Of a stretch of DNA of 64,000 bases, positions 27,438 through 36,626 are shown one piece after another. Source of the stretch: Nostoc sp. UHCC 0302 (GTDB lineage Bacteria > Cyanobacteriota > Cyanobacteriia > Cyanobacteriales > Nostocaceae); NCBI RefSeq assembly GCF_038096175.1, contig NZ_CP151099.1, positions 7,418,001 to 7,482,000 of the forward strand, read 5' to 3'. The translations under genes and the position numbers were made by a program. The notes beneath the pieces were generated by a model. The model made no database searches, was not told the origin of the DNA, and saw only the letters and a program-made list of their open reading frames with translations. Each line of letters begins with the position of its first letter. Positions within the stretch are counted from its first letter, which is position 1.

Positions 27438-27650
27438 GATTTACTTTTAAACCGTTTGAGCTTTGCACTACTTGTTATTAAAGTTTCACATGAACCTAAT
27501 CCCAGTGCTGCAATAGTTGGTAGAAAAATTTCACAATTCTGCAATTACAAATCTTTCGTAGTAGTGTTTAAGCGCAATTCCTTGCCTGATTGAAGCTTCG
27601 GCTACGCTCAGTGTTGAATCTGTCGTCATACTTTAGATAAACGGTATTAT

Positions 27651-30158
27651 TTATCTATTATCTCGGTTGGACAAGACTAGCTTTCTTACCTGCTCTGCGG
27701 AATCTTGTTGCAATGCGGCTAAAGCGATCGCTTCAGCCTCACTTACACTTAAATGATTAATCGCCTGCTTAATTACAGCTACAGCTTGAGGATTCACACT
27801 CAACTCATCCAAGCCCAAACCCAGTAAAATTGGTGTGGCTAAAAGGTCTGCTGCTAATTCACCACATAATCCTACCCAAATCCCAGCTGCATGAGCTGCT
27901 TGCACAGTTTGCTGTATCATCCGCAATACTGCTGGATGCAGTGCATCAACTAAAGTTGACACCCGTGGGTTAGTGCGATCGCCTGCCATGACATACTGGC
28001 TTAAGTCGTTTGTACCAATACTAAAAAAGTCCACTTCCGTAGCTAATTGATCAGCGATTGTGACTGCTGAGGGAACTTCTACCATAATTCCTAGTTTCAT
28101 CTCTGCATCGAAGGGGATACCAGCTTGCTGAAGTTCAGCCTGCACTTCTAAGAGAATTGTTTTAGCTGCACGTACTTCTGTAACAGTGGCAATCATCGGT
28201 AATATCAGCTTAATCTGGTGTCCAACACTGGCTCGCAAAATTGCCCGCAACTGAGTTTTAAACAAATCTGGATGATCTAAACAAAAACGAATTCCTCGCC
28301 AGCCTAAGAAAGGGTTAGCTTCTGGTTCTGCTACTCTCAGATAAGGCAGTGGCTTGTCGCCGCCGACATCTAGAGTCCGAATCATCAGCGGACGGGTATC
28401 GAGAACTTGTGCGATCGCCTGGTAAACTGCTAGTTGTTCCTCTTCTGTTGGAGCGTTGGCTCTATTTAAATACAAGAACTCAGTGCGAAGTAGTCCTACA
28501 CCTTCTGCACCGCTATCTACAGCAGCTTGAGCATCAGCAACGCTACCAATATTTGCGAAGACATTGACTTGCCGTCCATCGGTGGTAATTGCTGGTTCGT
28601 GCGCTGTGGCGCGTGCTTCTTGTTGAGCAGTTTGCCACGCTTGTCGTTTCGCCTCTAGCGCACCCAGAGTATCCAGTTCTGGCTCTACCCATGCCTTGCC
28701 ACTCTCACCATCAAGCGCCATCAGCGTCCCATCTGCTAGATGTAACACCTCTGCATCTACCCCCAAGACGGCGGGAATACCTAATGTCCGGGCGATAATT
28801 GCACTGTGGGAAGTTGCACTACCAGAAGTAGTACAAATTCCTAAAACCTTTGTCGGGTCTAATCCAGCGGTATCAGAGGGAGTCAAATCACTCGCCACCA
28901 CAATTGCTGGTTCGGTGAGATGCAAGCTTGTAAGGGAATGTCCAGTTAATAATCGCAATACCCTTTGCCCAACATCCATCACATCATCAACTCGCTCTTG
29001 TAAGTAAGAATCTTCTAGTGTGTGGTAGGAACTCGCCACTTGATCAACTACGGCTTGCCAAGCTGCTTCAGCATTCAAGTGGTGTTCTAAAATGTGCTGA
29101 TGAGCCGCTTCTATTAGTACTGGGTCTTCTAAAAATAGTAGATGAGCATCGAAGATGGCAGCCTCAGCATCACCAATTTGAATAGATGCTTGTGAAAACA
29201 ATGCTTGAATTCCCTGTCGAGCAGTGTGAATTGCTGTCTGTAAACGTTGCCACTCTGCTTCAGGATTATCTACGTGGTATTGCGTAATCGAAATGGGAGC
29301 TGGCTGATAATGGACAACGGGAGCGATCGCCACTCCTGGAGAAGCTGCAATTCCTGAAAGTTCGCCTTGAGTTGGTGGGATAACTTCGTGGTGAGCTGCT
29401 GGTGGAGAATTAGAAGCAGTATGATCTTCACCAAAGTTAGCTGTGAATAATACTTGCAATGCTGCTAGCGCCTGCTCTGCATCAGTGCCAGTTGCAGTAA
29501 TTAGGAGTTCGTGACCTTGACGTACTCCTAAAGTTGCTAATTGGTTAATACTGTCACCCCGAACCAACTGAGTATTTCTAGATAAATTCTGCACATAGAT
29601 TTGCGATTGAAATCGAGCCGCAGTACCGACAAACAAAGCTGCGGGACGGGCGTGTAATCCTAAGCGATTGCTTACAATCAACCGGATTTCTTGTATTGGT
29701 GATTGTGCATTGGTGATCGGTAGACTAACGAATGCTGGAGGATTGGTGTCTATACCCAATTGAGTTGCTTTTGCTACCAATGCTCCCCGTGCTTGGGCGA
29801 TGACTTGATGAATATTCTGACCAGCTGCGGCTGCGACAACAGCGGCGATCGCGCCTTCTACTAAAGGTGCTTCACACAGATATACTTTTTCTCGGTGTTC
29901 TTCTGGCAGAAACTCTAGTGCCATTTCTGCGCTCATCAAAGCACTACCGAGATCCATTAAAACCAAGATGCCATCATCAGCGAAAACAGAAGCGATCGCT
30001 TCATAAACCTTGATGGGATCTGTACCCAATGGGTTGTCTGCATCTTCAATACCTGCGGCGATCGCCAGGGGGACTCTGCCCTGAACCATTTGTGCCGCAA
30101 GTTCTTGCACACCCAAAGCTAATTGTTTACTATGAGAAACTATGACAATTCCGACCAC
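27651..30158 (-). CDS. dhaM: DhaM-HPr-EI fusion, phosphoryl donor for dihydroxyacetone kinase
   Basis: 835 aa from GTG 30158. Residues 1-130 are an EIIA(Man)-like DhaM domain with the phospho-His at 9 (GIVIVSHSK). About 155-245 are HPr with GLHARPAA (His at about 169). From about 260 on is PTS enzyme I, with phospho-His at about 451 in SGSATSHSAI, PEP-site motifs RTLDVGGDKPLPY and FFSIGTNDLSQY, and GLCGELAAD. Phosphate should flow from PEP through EI, HPr and DhaM to DhaL-bound ADP. The partner genes dhaK and dhaL are 15 kb away and on the other strand. PTS sugar transporters are rare in cyanobacteria, so this likely serves only dihydroxyacetone. No terminator was recognised. Confidence 0.93.
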   Translation of the reverse strand: MVGIVIVSHSKQLALGVQELAAQMVQGRVPLAIAAGIEDADNPLGTDPIKVYEAIASVFADDGILVLMDLGSALMSAEMALEFLPEEHREKVYLCEAPLVEGAIAAVVAAAAGQNIHQVIAQARGALVAKATQLGIDTNPPAFVSLPITNAQSPIQEIRLIVSNRLGLHARPAALFVGTAARFQSQIYVQNLSRNTQLVRGDSINQLATLGVRQGHELLITATGTDAEQALAALQVLFTANFGEDHTASNSPPAAHHEVIPPTQGELSGIAASPGVAIAPVVHYQPAPISITQYHVDNPEAEWQRLQTAIHTARQGIQALFSQASIQIGDAEAAIFDAHLLFLEDPVLIEAAHQHILEHHLNAEAAWQAVVDQVASSYHTLEDSYLQERVDDVMDVGQRVLRLLTGHSLTSLHLTEPAIVVASDLTPSDTAGLDPTKVLGICTTSGSATSHSAIIARTLGIPAVLGVDAEVLHLADGTLMALDGESGKAWVEPELDTLGALEAKRQAWQTAQQEARATAHEPAITTDGRQVNVFANIGSVADAQAAVDSGAEGVGLLRTEFLYLNRANAPTEEEQLAVYQAIAQVLDTRPLMIRTLDVGGDKPLPYLRVAEPEANPFLGWRGIRFCLDHPDLFKTQLRAILRASVGHQIKLILPMIATVTEVRAAKTILLEVQAELQQAGIPFDAEMKLGIMVEVPSAVTIADQLATEVDFFSIGTNDLSQYVMAGDRTNPRVSTLVDALHPAVLRMIQQTVQAAHAAGIWVGLCGELAADLLATPILLGLGLDELSVNPQAVAVIKQAINHLSVSEAEAIALAALQQDSAEQVRKLVLSNRDNR

Positions 30159-30481
30159 TGCAACACCGTCAACTTTGTTGAAAGGCTTGTGCTTAGCCAG
30201 TTATCTATTTCATTTTTTATTCCGCACCACCAAAAATAACACCTATCTTGATGGCAATGACAATTTTCGGAAAATCTTTCGGTTTTCTTAACTCTACTAA
30301 TAATACCAATTCTCCAAAACAAGTACTTCATTAGACCTATCGCATAAATATTTCTTTGTCTCACGCATACCGCCAAGGGCGGAACTCGCAGAGTAGGCGA
30401 AGAGACGCAGAGACGAGCGCTAAAAGAACCACTTTTGCAACAAGTCTATTGAAAACCCGACTATAAAGACTAGCAGACCAA
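30159..30481. other. intergenic region with repeat-like sequence
   Basis: A 323-base gap containing phrases of dispersed repeats (CCGCCAAGGGCGGAACTCGC, GAAGAGACGCAGAGACG), but no gene or tRNA recognised. The minus-strand frame 30140-30376 overlaps the start of dhaM and looks spurious. Confidence 0.4.
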
Positions 30482-30871
30482 TTAAAATCTAATTCCTACT
30501 TGTCCGTTGAACCCTCGCACCGAATTGTAACCAGCACCAACGAAAACGTTATTGCTAGCGCCTACCTGAACACCACCTGAAACTGCAACTCCTTTATCTT
30601 CAGAATAATATCCAAGTCCGACATAAGGTGAAATGACGGGTAAACTGATAAATTTCAGAACATCTACACCTGTTGAACCATCAGGGCCATTTCCTAACTC
30701 AACCCCGAAATTCAAAGCCCTAACTCCTACTGCATAGGTGATGTCTCCATCTTGTTCACCGACTGAAACCCAAGGCTGCGGTACAAGTTGAGCTGATGCT
30801 TGATTAGGAGCAAATAAAGTTAATAAACTTATGGATGCAATAAGGGTTTTGACAATAACTGTTTGTTTCAC
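30482..30871 (-). CDS. exported beta-rich hypothetical protein
   Basis: 129 aa. A clear signal peptide (about 1-27, ending PNQASA) precedes a mature chain of about 100 residues with alternating glycine and aromatic residues (YVGLGYYSED, VSGGVQVGAS, VFVGAGYNSVRG) and a terminal GQVGIRF. A final Phe and alternating strands suggest a small outer-membrane beta barrel or YadA-like strand bundle, but it is short. The function is not recognised. It stands alone. Confidence 0.6.
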   Translation of the reverse strand: MKQTVIVKTLIASISLLTLFAPNQASAQLVPQPWVSVGEQDGDITYAVGVRALNFGVELGNGPDGSTGVDVLKFISLPVISPYVGLGYYSEDKGVAVSGGVQVGASNNVFVGAGYNSVRGFNGQVGIRF

Positions 30872-31034
30872 GTTGTTCTCCTACGCTTTGCCATATTTTT
30901 ATAGTTTTGTCAGAATTACTGCTAGTTTAAGCACTGCTGTTAACCTGAGTTTTCTGGTTATGGCTAATCGAGACGGATTAAACCTTATCCAAGTGCCTGG
31001 TAAGCGAGATAATGATTTTGAGTTGAGTATTTAT

Positions 31035-32513
31035 TCAAAATTGCCGCGACCACTCACTGGGCCAGCGTTCAACAATTACTTTAGTTTGAGTAAAAAACTC
31101 TACTGCGTGATTACTTTGCCCGTGTAAGTCACCAAAAAAGCTTTCTTTCCAACCGCTAAAGGGAAAAAACGCCATTGGTGCAGCAACACCGATGTTAATG
31201 CCGATATTACCAGCTTCTGCTTCGTAGCGGAACTTACGAGCTGCTGCACCGCTACTAGTAAATAAGCAAGCCATGTTACCGTATTGACCACTGTTGATTA
31301 AAGCGATCGCATCATCAATACTATCCAAATGAATTAAACTCAACACTGGGCCAAAAATTTCTGTACGAGCGATTTCACCAGCCGGCTCGACATTTTGTAA
31401 AATCGTTGGTCGGATAAAGTTACCCTTTTCATAATCGGTAATATTTGGATTTCTTCCATCAATCAACAAGTTTGCGCCTTCATCCACCCCTTTTTGAATT
31501 AATCCCTCAATCCGTGCTTTGCTCTCAGTAGTGATTACAGGCCCCATTTCCACACTTTGGTCTAAACCATTCCCGACGATGCGATTTTTCGCAGTTTGGG
31601 CGATCGCTTCTGTAAATGTCTGCCGTGCTGTACCCACTGTGACGGCAATTGAGGCGGCTAAACAACGTTGTCCCGCACATCCAAAAGCGCTGTCAGCAGC
31701 AATCCGGGTTGTCATTTCTATATCTGCATCTGGCAAAACAATAATCGGATTTTTTGCACCGCCTTGACATTGCATCCGCTTACCATTTGCTGCCCCTCGA
31801 CTATATATATATTTAGCTACTGGTGTGGAACCAACAAAGCTAATTGCTCGAATTTGGGGATGATCTAAAATTGCATCTACCGCTGCTTTCGCACCGTTGA
31901 CTAAGTTAATTACTCCTTGAGGTAAACCTATTTTTTCTAATAGTTGGAAGATTTTTTGCATTGTCAACGGCACTTTTTCGGAAGGCTTGACAATGTAAGT
32001 ATTACCGCAAGCGATCGCATATGGCAAAAACCAAAACGGAATCATCCCCGGAAAGTTAAAAGGACAAATCACCGCCGCCACTCCCAACGGTTGGCGGATC
32101 ATCATTTCATCAATGCCCTTTGCGACATCTTCCAGGTTAGTTCCCTGCATCATCATCGGGATACCACAGGCAACTTCCACATTTTCGATAGCGCGACGCA
32201 TCTCACCCTTAGACTCAGCTAACGTCTTACCACATTCGAGGGTAATTGTGCGAGCTAAATCCTCAAAATGTTCATCCAGCAAGTTTTTCAGCTTAAATAA
32301 ATACTGAACGCGTTCTGTAGGTGGCGTACGCCGCCAAGTAACAAAAGCTGCTGCGGCAGCAACGGCGGCTTGATTTACTTCAGATGCTGGTGATAATGGA
32401 ACTTGAGCCAGTAACTCTGCGGTAGCTGGGTTAATTACATCTAAGTATTCTGTAGCGCTAGATGCACACCACTGACCATTGATATAGTTGGGTAAAGTTG
32501 GGATTGCGTTCAT
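31035..32513 (-). CDS. mmsA: methylmalonate-semialdehyde dehydrogenase (CoA-acylating)
   Basis: 492 aa, full length. Family features: N-terminus [24 protein letters not shown] at about 150, the NAD-site [12 protein letters not shown] at about 230 and the catalytic Cys at about 283 in GCAGQRCLA. The C-terminus [13 protein letters not shown] is typical of this subgroup and separates it from ordinary aldehyde dehydrogenases. It converts methylmalonate semialdehyde to propionyl-CoA and malonate semialdehyde to acetyl-CoA, in valine, inositol or beta-alanine breakdown. No other genes of those pathways are nearby. No strong ribosome site was seen. Confidence 0.92.
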   Translation of the reverse strand: MNAIPTLPNYINGQWCASSATEYLDVINPATAELLAQVPLSPASEVNQAAVAAAAAFVTWRRTPPTERVQYLFKLKNLLDEHFEDLARTITLECGKTLAESKGEMRRAIENVEVACGIPMMMQGTNLEDVAKGIDEMMIRQPLGVAAVICPFNFPGMIPFWFLPYAIACGNTYIVKPSEKVPLTMQKIFQLLEKIGLPQGVINLVNGAKAAVDAILDHPQIRAISFVGSTPVAKYIYSRGAANGKRMQCQGGAKNPIIVLPDADIEMTTRIAADSAFGCAGQRCLAASIAVTVGTARQTFTEAIAQTAKNRIVGNGLDQSVEMGPVITTESKARIEGLIQKGVDEGANLLIDGRNPNITDYEKGNFIRPTILQNVEPAGEIARTEIFGPVLSLIHLDSIDDAIALINSGQYGNMACLFTSSGAAARKFRYEAEAGNIGINIGVAAPMAFFPFSGWKESFFGDLHGQSNHAVEFFTQTKVIVERWPSEWSRQF

Positions 32514-32546
32514 GAGGGCAATATTAGAGTAAATGCAGCACTGTAA

Positions 32547-32795
32547 CTATATTAGTTGGTCAGAATTGATTGGGAATTCTACTTCTTCTTGCTCTCGCTG
32601 CAATATATGAGCAACCTTATTTTCAATTGTGGAGAGTTTCCTAAGAATAGTAGGGCGATCGCCATCAAGAGAAGCTAATTTATTGGCTATTCCTTCTTGT
32701 ACATTTGTCAATCGCTCTACTACATTCTGGAGTTGTATCATTCCTTCTCGAAGTTCCTGCCGTTCCTGTCTAGCTTCAGCCATTTCATCTAACAT
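32547..32795 (-). CDS. small coiled-coil protein
   Basis: 82 aa from ATG 32795. A long charged coiled coil (EARQERQELREGMIQLQNVV) is followed by SLDGDRPTILRKLSTIENKV. It resembles small cyanobacterial coiled-coil proteins I recall, whose N-terminus is SDKELKQLIESN. Exactly that phrase is readable in frame upstream, up to 32852, with only ATT codons available as start. So the real start may be ATT at 32852 or 32855. The function is unknown. Confidence 0.55.
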   Translation of the reverse strand: MLDEMAEARQERQELREGMIQLQNVVERLTNVQEGIANKLASLDGDRPTILRKLSTIENKVAHILQREQEEVEFPINSDQLI

Positions 32796-33074
32796 AGCCT
32801 GGGCTATTCTAGCGTTACTTTCAATAAGTTGTTTTAATTCTTTATCACTAATAATTTAACTTATCTAACTCAACACCTAATTAAGTAAGTGGGTACAATT
32901 ATTTAGAAGACGCATTTCGACTTCGCTCAATGCTCGTTAGCCTGATTAGAAGAGGGTTGAGCGCAGTCAAAACCCGGCAATTTAAAGTTAGGTTTAATTT
33001 AGCCTTCTACTTACTTTCATCTATCAAGTAGTTATTCTAGTTTAATAGTAATCCCTTTAATTCCATAAAACAAA

Positions 33075-33102
33075 AAGAGAGAATGCAATCGCATTCTCTC
33101 TT
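33075..33102 (-). terminator. rho-independent terminator of the DUF4189 gene
   Basis: A perfect 12-bp stem (AAGAGAGAATGC with GCATTCTCTCTT) around a 4-base loop. Read on the minus strand it is followed by TTTTTGTTTT. It lies about 55 bases beyond the stop at 33155. The rest of the gap 32856-33154 holds repeat-like phrases only. Confidence 0.75.
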
Positions 33103-33154
33103 AGTGCAATTAATATTGATTTATAGTTCTTTTGATTGACAGCAAATCTGAGAA

Positions 33155-33622
33155 TTACTCATTAGCTGGAACTAATACCGTTCCATGATCAATTACCTGA
33201 TATCTAGCTTCTTTAGTAAAAATCACTCGACAATTTACACCGCCATATTTTTGGCAGGTTTGTAGAGCATACCGTCCTGCAAGAGACCTACCTCTGGCTG
33301 GGTGATTGGTATCATATCCCCAGCCTGCACCATAAGCACCATTAGAACCTACGGCTAAGGCTCCCCAAGCATTTTTAAACCATAAAGGAACTGAACAATC
33401 ACTAGCCCTAGATTGTCTTTGGCAACTAGAAAGAGCGCCACGCTCAGCTTCTTTACGTGACAAACCAGTTGCTGAAGTGTAAACTCCTGTTGAGCTAGAA
33501 TAAGCGATCGCTCCAAATAAATCTGGGGTAGATTCAGCTTGGGCAACTTGTGTAAACCCAGGCAAAACAGATAATAATGTAGCTGCTACTAATAAACCTT
33601 TTTGTAATGATTTTGCCAACAT
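33155..33622 (-). CDS. exported DUF4189 domain protein
   Basis: 155 aa. A signal peptide is at about 1-29 (ATLLSVLPGFTQVAQAE). The DUF4189 domain covers about 35-130: FGAIAYSSSTGVYTSATGLS, the Cys pair ALSSCQRQSRASDC, WGALAVGSNGAYGAGWG and a second Cys pair ending GGVNCRVI, probably two disulfides. DUF4189 proteins are small secreted proteins of unknown role in many bacteria. A terminator follows. Confidence 0.85.
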   Translation of the reverse strand: MLAKSLQKGLLVAATLLSVLPGFTQVAQAESTPDLFGAIAYSSSTGVYTSATGLSRKEAERGALSSCQRQSRASDCSVPLWFKNAWGALAVGSNGAYGAGWGYDTNHPARGRSLAGRYALQTCQKYGGVNCRVIFTKEARYQVIDHGTVLVPANE

Positions 33623-33679
33623 AACTCTTAATTGAACTCTAATAGAGAACTACAGATGTGTATGTAGGCATTTCGCAAA

Positions 33680-34360
33680 TTATGCAGTTTGTTCTGGTTC
33701 TGTTACTAACTTTTCTCCAATTTTTGGTTCAGTTCCAGCAAGTAACCGTTCAATATTAGTACGATGGCGGAAAATTACATAAAATCCACCAGCAATACCA
33801 AACAAAATATAAGGCAATGGTTGATGTAAAACTAGCATCAATATAGGAACAGCGATCGCACCTGCAATTGAACTCAAAGAGACAATTCGCGATATTGCCA
33901 CAACGACAGCAAATACACCTGCTGTTGCTAAACCTACCTGCCAACTCATTGCCAACAAAATCCCCAAGCTGGTAGCAACAGATTTACCGCCAGTAAAGCC
34001 TAAAAAAATAGATTTACTGTGTCCAAGGATGGCAGCTAATCCAGCTAAAATTACTAGCCACGATTGCCACAGTTTCACATCTACTGTCAGTGGGATAAAA
34101 TTTTCACTAGCGGCAAAGTTGAACAACCAATAAACAAGAGCGATCGCTAATACTCCTTTTAAGGAATCAAGTACTAAAACGAATGCTCCTGGCCCTTTCC
34201 CTAAAGTTCTTAGCACATTAGTTGCGCCAGTGGAACCTGAACCAATTTCGCGAATATCAATACCCTTTAACTGCTTCACAGCGATATATCCAGTGGGAAA
34301 AGAACCCAACAGGTAAGCTATGACCACAATTGTGCTGCACAAAGTTAACCAAATAGCCAT
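33680..34360 (-). CDS. plsY: glycerol-3-phosphate acyltransferase PlsY
   Basis: 226 aa from ATG 34360 (MAIWLTLCSTIVVIAY); an earlier ATG at 34387 is in frame but adds nine unusual residues. Multi-spanning membrane protein with all family signatures: LLGSFPTGYI, GSGSTGATNVLRTLG, GHSKSIFLGFTGGKSVATS and FRHRTNIERLL. It acylates glycerol-3-phosphate from acyl-phosphate, the first step of phosphatidic acid synthesis in the inner membrane. The donor-making enzyme PlsX is not in this window. A heptamer repeat lies just before the gene. Confidence 0.93.
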   Translation of the reverse strand: MAIWLTLCSTIVVIAYLLGSFPTGYIAVKQLKGIDIREIGSGSTGATNVLRTLGKGPGAFVLVLDSLKGVLAIALVYWLFNFAASENFIPLTVDVKLWQSWLVILAGLAAILGHSKSIFLGFTGGKSVATSLGILLAMSWQVGLATAGVFAVVVAISRIVSLSSIAGAIAVPILMLVLHQPLPYILFGIAGGFYVIFRHRTNIERLLAGTEPKIGEKLVTEPEQTA

Positions 34361-34380
34361 AATCAATTCAAAAAAATTAA

Positions 34381-34460
34381 GGGTCAAGAGTCAAGGGCCA
34401 AGAGTCAAGGGTCAAGAGTCAATACTTGGACTTTGGACTTTGGACTCTGGACTCTTGACT
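34381..34460. repeat. heptanucleotide tandem repeat (STRR)
   Basis: About six units alternating AGGGTCA and AGAGTCA, then a second run of CTTTGGA/CTCTGGA. The two runs are partly complementary (GTCAAGAGTC with GACTCTTGAC), so the transcript could fold. The array fills most of the space between plsY and the DUF3086 gene. Confidence 0.75.
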
Positions 34461-34463
34461 TAA

Positions 34464-35765
34464 TTAAAAGTCATCATCATAATTTCTCATGATTTTGGGG
34501 TCAGGAGCAAAGGCTAGCCATAGAGGAAATTGCAGCAGTGACAGACTAATCTGCTCCTCCGAATCATCAATGATAATTAAGGGTAATTGATTCGCTTTGA
34601 CTAATCGGTCTGCTTTTTGAGCCGCTGCTTCAGGTGTCTCAAATAATACTAATCCTCTGTCGGGGCCAAAATCTGGGCGACCAATTCCCAGGCAGTCTTG
34701 CAAGCCGCGCCGCCATTCACCCAAACGTTCTGGTGTATTGGCTAACACCAAAGTACGGACGCGATCGCCATACAATTTGTGTAAAATCGAAATCGCTGCT
34801 GAAGCAATCAAAATATTCTGTAAGCGGCTACCCATTGTCCGCAAAGCACCACGTCCCCCTTGATTGAAAAACCAGTTAGAAACTCTTTCAGCGTGGACTG
34901 GTTCAAAGGTACGGCGCAGTTGCCAAGCGGGGCCATAGTAATCTGGTTTATTACGATATTGGTCAATCAGACGACGAATTTGCTTTGTAGTATCTTGAAA
35001 CTGCTGTTGGGCAAACTGTGGTATTCCTGGTTGAGTTTCAACTGGTTTAATTTCCGCCACAACTGGTTTTTCTCGTTCTGTGACAGTAGGTACAAGTTGC
35101 AACTGTTCTGCTGCTAGTGCCAAATCTTGTAAGCTACCCGTGAGATAGTCTTTAAAACCCTGTACGCGAATTGCCAAATCTTGGGAAGCTCCCGCAAAAG
35201 TTGTTCGCATCTCGTTGCGGATACGTTCTTGACGGCGTTCCAGTTGCTCTACAGAAATTTGCAGCGCTTGCTTGCGTTGTTCTAACTGTACCAGCGACTC
35301 TTGCACAAGCCGTCCCAATGTGGTTTGAGTTTCACTGATTTGTGCCTGAAGGGTTTGGTAGGAAGCTTGTAGTTTGGCTATTTCTTCTTTGAGGGCTGCT
35401 TCGGTACTGTGTAACTCTGCAAGTCGTTGTTCTGCTTCAGAGTACAGGAAATTATCTTGTGATTCTAATTCAGTTTCTGACTCTAAGGCAGCGGTTTCTG
35501 TTTCTAACTGTGCTACAAACTCGTCAGTTGACTCTTCTGTTGGCACAATTGTAGAATCTACCGATTCTGGCTTGGTGGAGATTGACTGCTCAAAAATTGT
35601 GTCATCTTGTTGTGTGTCAATTGATAAGCTCTTAGCTTCTGTTTCCAACACTGACTCAACAGGTAGGTTTTCTGAGTTTTCAACTGGATTGTTGTGTTCT
35701 TGTGTTTCTGCCAACCTCTCATCAATTGGTTTTGGGGTTTGGGATTCCTCTGGGTTCATAAACAA
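34464..35765 (-). CDS. DUF3086 protein
   Basis: 433 aa. The first 110 residues are acidic and low in complexity (TEAKSLSIDTQ, ETELESQDN), followed by a long coiled coil at about 105-195 (EEIAKLQASYQTLQAQISET). The globular C-terminal half (about 245-420, YYGPAWQLRRTFEPVHAERV and GRGALRTMGSRLQNIL) matches DUF3086, a conserved cyanobacterial family of unknown role. No membrane segment is visible. The immediate neighbours are plsY and DUF3119/MlaE, so a cell-envelope link is possible but unproven. Confidence 0.8.
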   Translation of the reverse strand: MFMNPEESQTPKPIDERLAETQEHNNPVENSENLPVESVLETEAKSLSIDTQQDDTIFEQSISTKPESVDSTIVPTEESTDEFVAQLETETAALESETELESQDNFLYSEAEQRLAELHSTEAALKEEIAKLQASYQTLQAQISETQTTLGRLVQESLVQLEQRKQALQISVEQLERRQERIRNEMRTTFAGASQDLAIRVQGFKDYLTGSLQDLALAAEQLQLVPTVTEREKPVVAEIKPVETQPGIPQFAQQQFQDTTKQIRRLIDQYRNKPDYYGPAWQLRRTFEPVHAERVSNWFFNQGGRGALRTMGSRLQNILIASAAISILHKLYGDRVRTLVLANTPERLGEWRRGLQDCLGIGRPDFGPDRGLVLFETPEAAAQKADRLVKANQLPLIIIDDSEEQISLSLLQFPLWLAFAPDPKIMRNYDDDF

Positions 35766-35967
35766 ATAGTGTAATTCCTATTACGCGAATTAATAGCTTT
35801 CACAAATATTACAAGAGTGCTGAGTAGTTGCGCTCTAAGCTCAGCAACGCCAGTCGCCTCAACGGGGGTTACTCTCTGTTCGTCTTGGTCTTTGCTAGGA
35901 GCAGTTCAGCAACCCGCATAATGCAAGGAGCTAACGTTAACGGAGAAAGCCTCTGTTGGAAAGTTCC

Positions 35968-35998
35968 GAGCGGAGGCTTACTCCGCTCAGATTTTTCT
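35968..35998. repeat. dispersed hairpin (GAGCGGAG/CTCCGCTC)
   Basis: CCGAGCGGAG and CTCCGCTCAG form a stem with a five-base loop, followed on the plus strand by ATTTTTC. It is in the 259-base gap between the DUF3119 and DUF3086 genes, and is either a terminator or a repeat. No RNA gene was recognised there. Confidence 0.45.
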
Positions 35999-36024
35999 TT
36001 GTCCAACGCAGTAGCTCCTCAGCA

Positions 36025-36441
36025 CTAAATACGTGGGCAACGTTCTTCCAGACAAGCCTTCAAAGTTTTCGGGTCAAATAAAATCGGCAAAAAGTGAATG
36101 CTTTTAATTTCTTTAAAATAAAACAAGATGGGGATTCCATTCCAGAAGATACGCCAATTTTGCCATTCCTGGTAAGGAAAACGGCGAATTAATTTTTCGC
36201 CTCTGTAGATATCTAAGTCGGTAGCACTGAATTGCAAACGCAGTGTTAACGCTTGAAACATGAGAAACAAGCCAAACAGTGCAACAACGAAGCCTATCCA
36301 GGGTTGTACTATTAGCAGTGGAATGGCTAAAATCACCAGCACTATAGGTATGTTGTAACTGGGCTTAAGTTCCACGGTAGACGCGGAGTTAGGAGCAAAG
36401 GAACTGGTCACAGTCTTAGATCCTACTTTGTTATTAAACAT
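36025..36441 (-). CDS. DUF3119 family membrane protein
   Basis: 138 aa. Two close hydrophobic helices at about 28-66 (PIVLVILAIPLLIVQPWIGF) are followed by a PH-like soluble part with YRGEKLIRRFPYQEWQNWRI and HFLPILFDPKTLKACLEERC. This matches DUF3119, a family of cyanobacteria and plastids. The next gene upstream on the same strand is an MlaE permease. This pairing suggests a role with the lipid-transfer ABC system, though the evidence is position only. The start may be internal, at the residue before TSSFAPNS. Confidence 0.8.
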   Translation of the reverse strand: MFNNKVGSKTVTSSFAPNSASTVELKPSYNIPIVLVILAIPLLIVQPWIGFVVALFGLFLMFQALTLRLQFSATDLDIYRGEKLIRRFPYQEWQNWRIFWNGIPILFYFKEIKSIHFLPILFDPKTLKACLEERCPRI

Positions 36442-36626
36442 CTCTCCTATTTTAGGATTTCAAGGGTTGGTCATTTGTTATTTGTCATTTGTCATTAGTT
36501 GAAGCTTAAGGTTAACCTTCTAAGGGTCAATGTTCACCTTTGGAACCTCGATTTTGAGCTTTTTAGCCTCAAATTTCATATTTCAAGAGATTTCCTTATT
36601 TCCCGCATCTCCCCCACTCATCGCTA

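Noticed and set aside
30831-31127. 98-codon plus-strand frame
   Set aside because: It overlaps two convincing minus-strand genes and has no protein-like conservation pattern or ribosome site.
35820-36020. A structured RNA gene in the gap between DUF3119 and DUF3086
   Set aside because: A hairpin is present, but no known RNA motif (tmRNA, 6S, RNase P, SRP) could be recognised.
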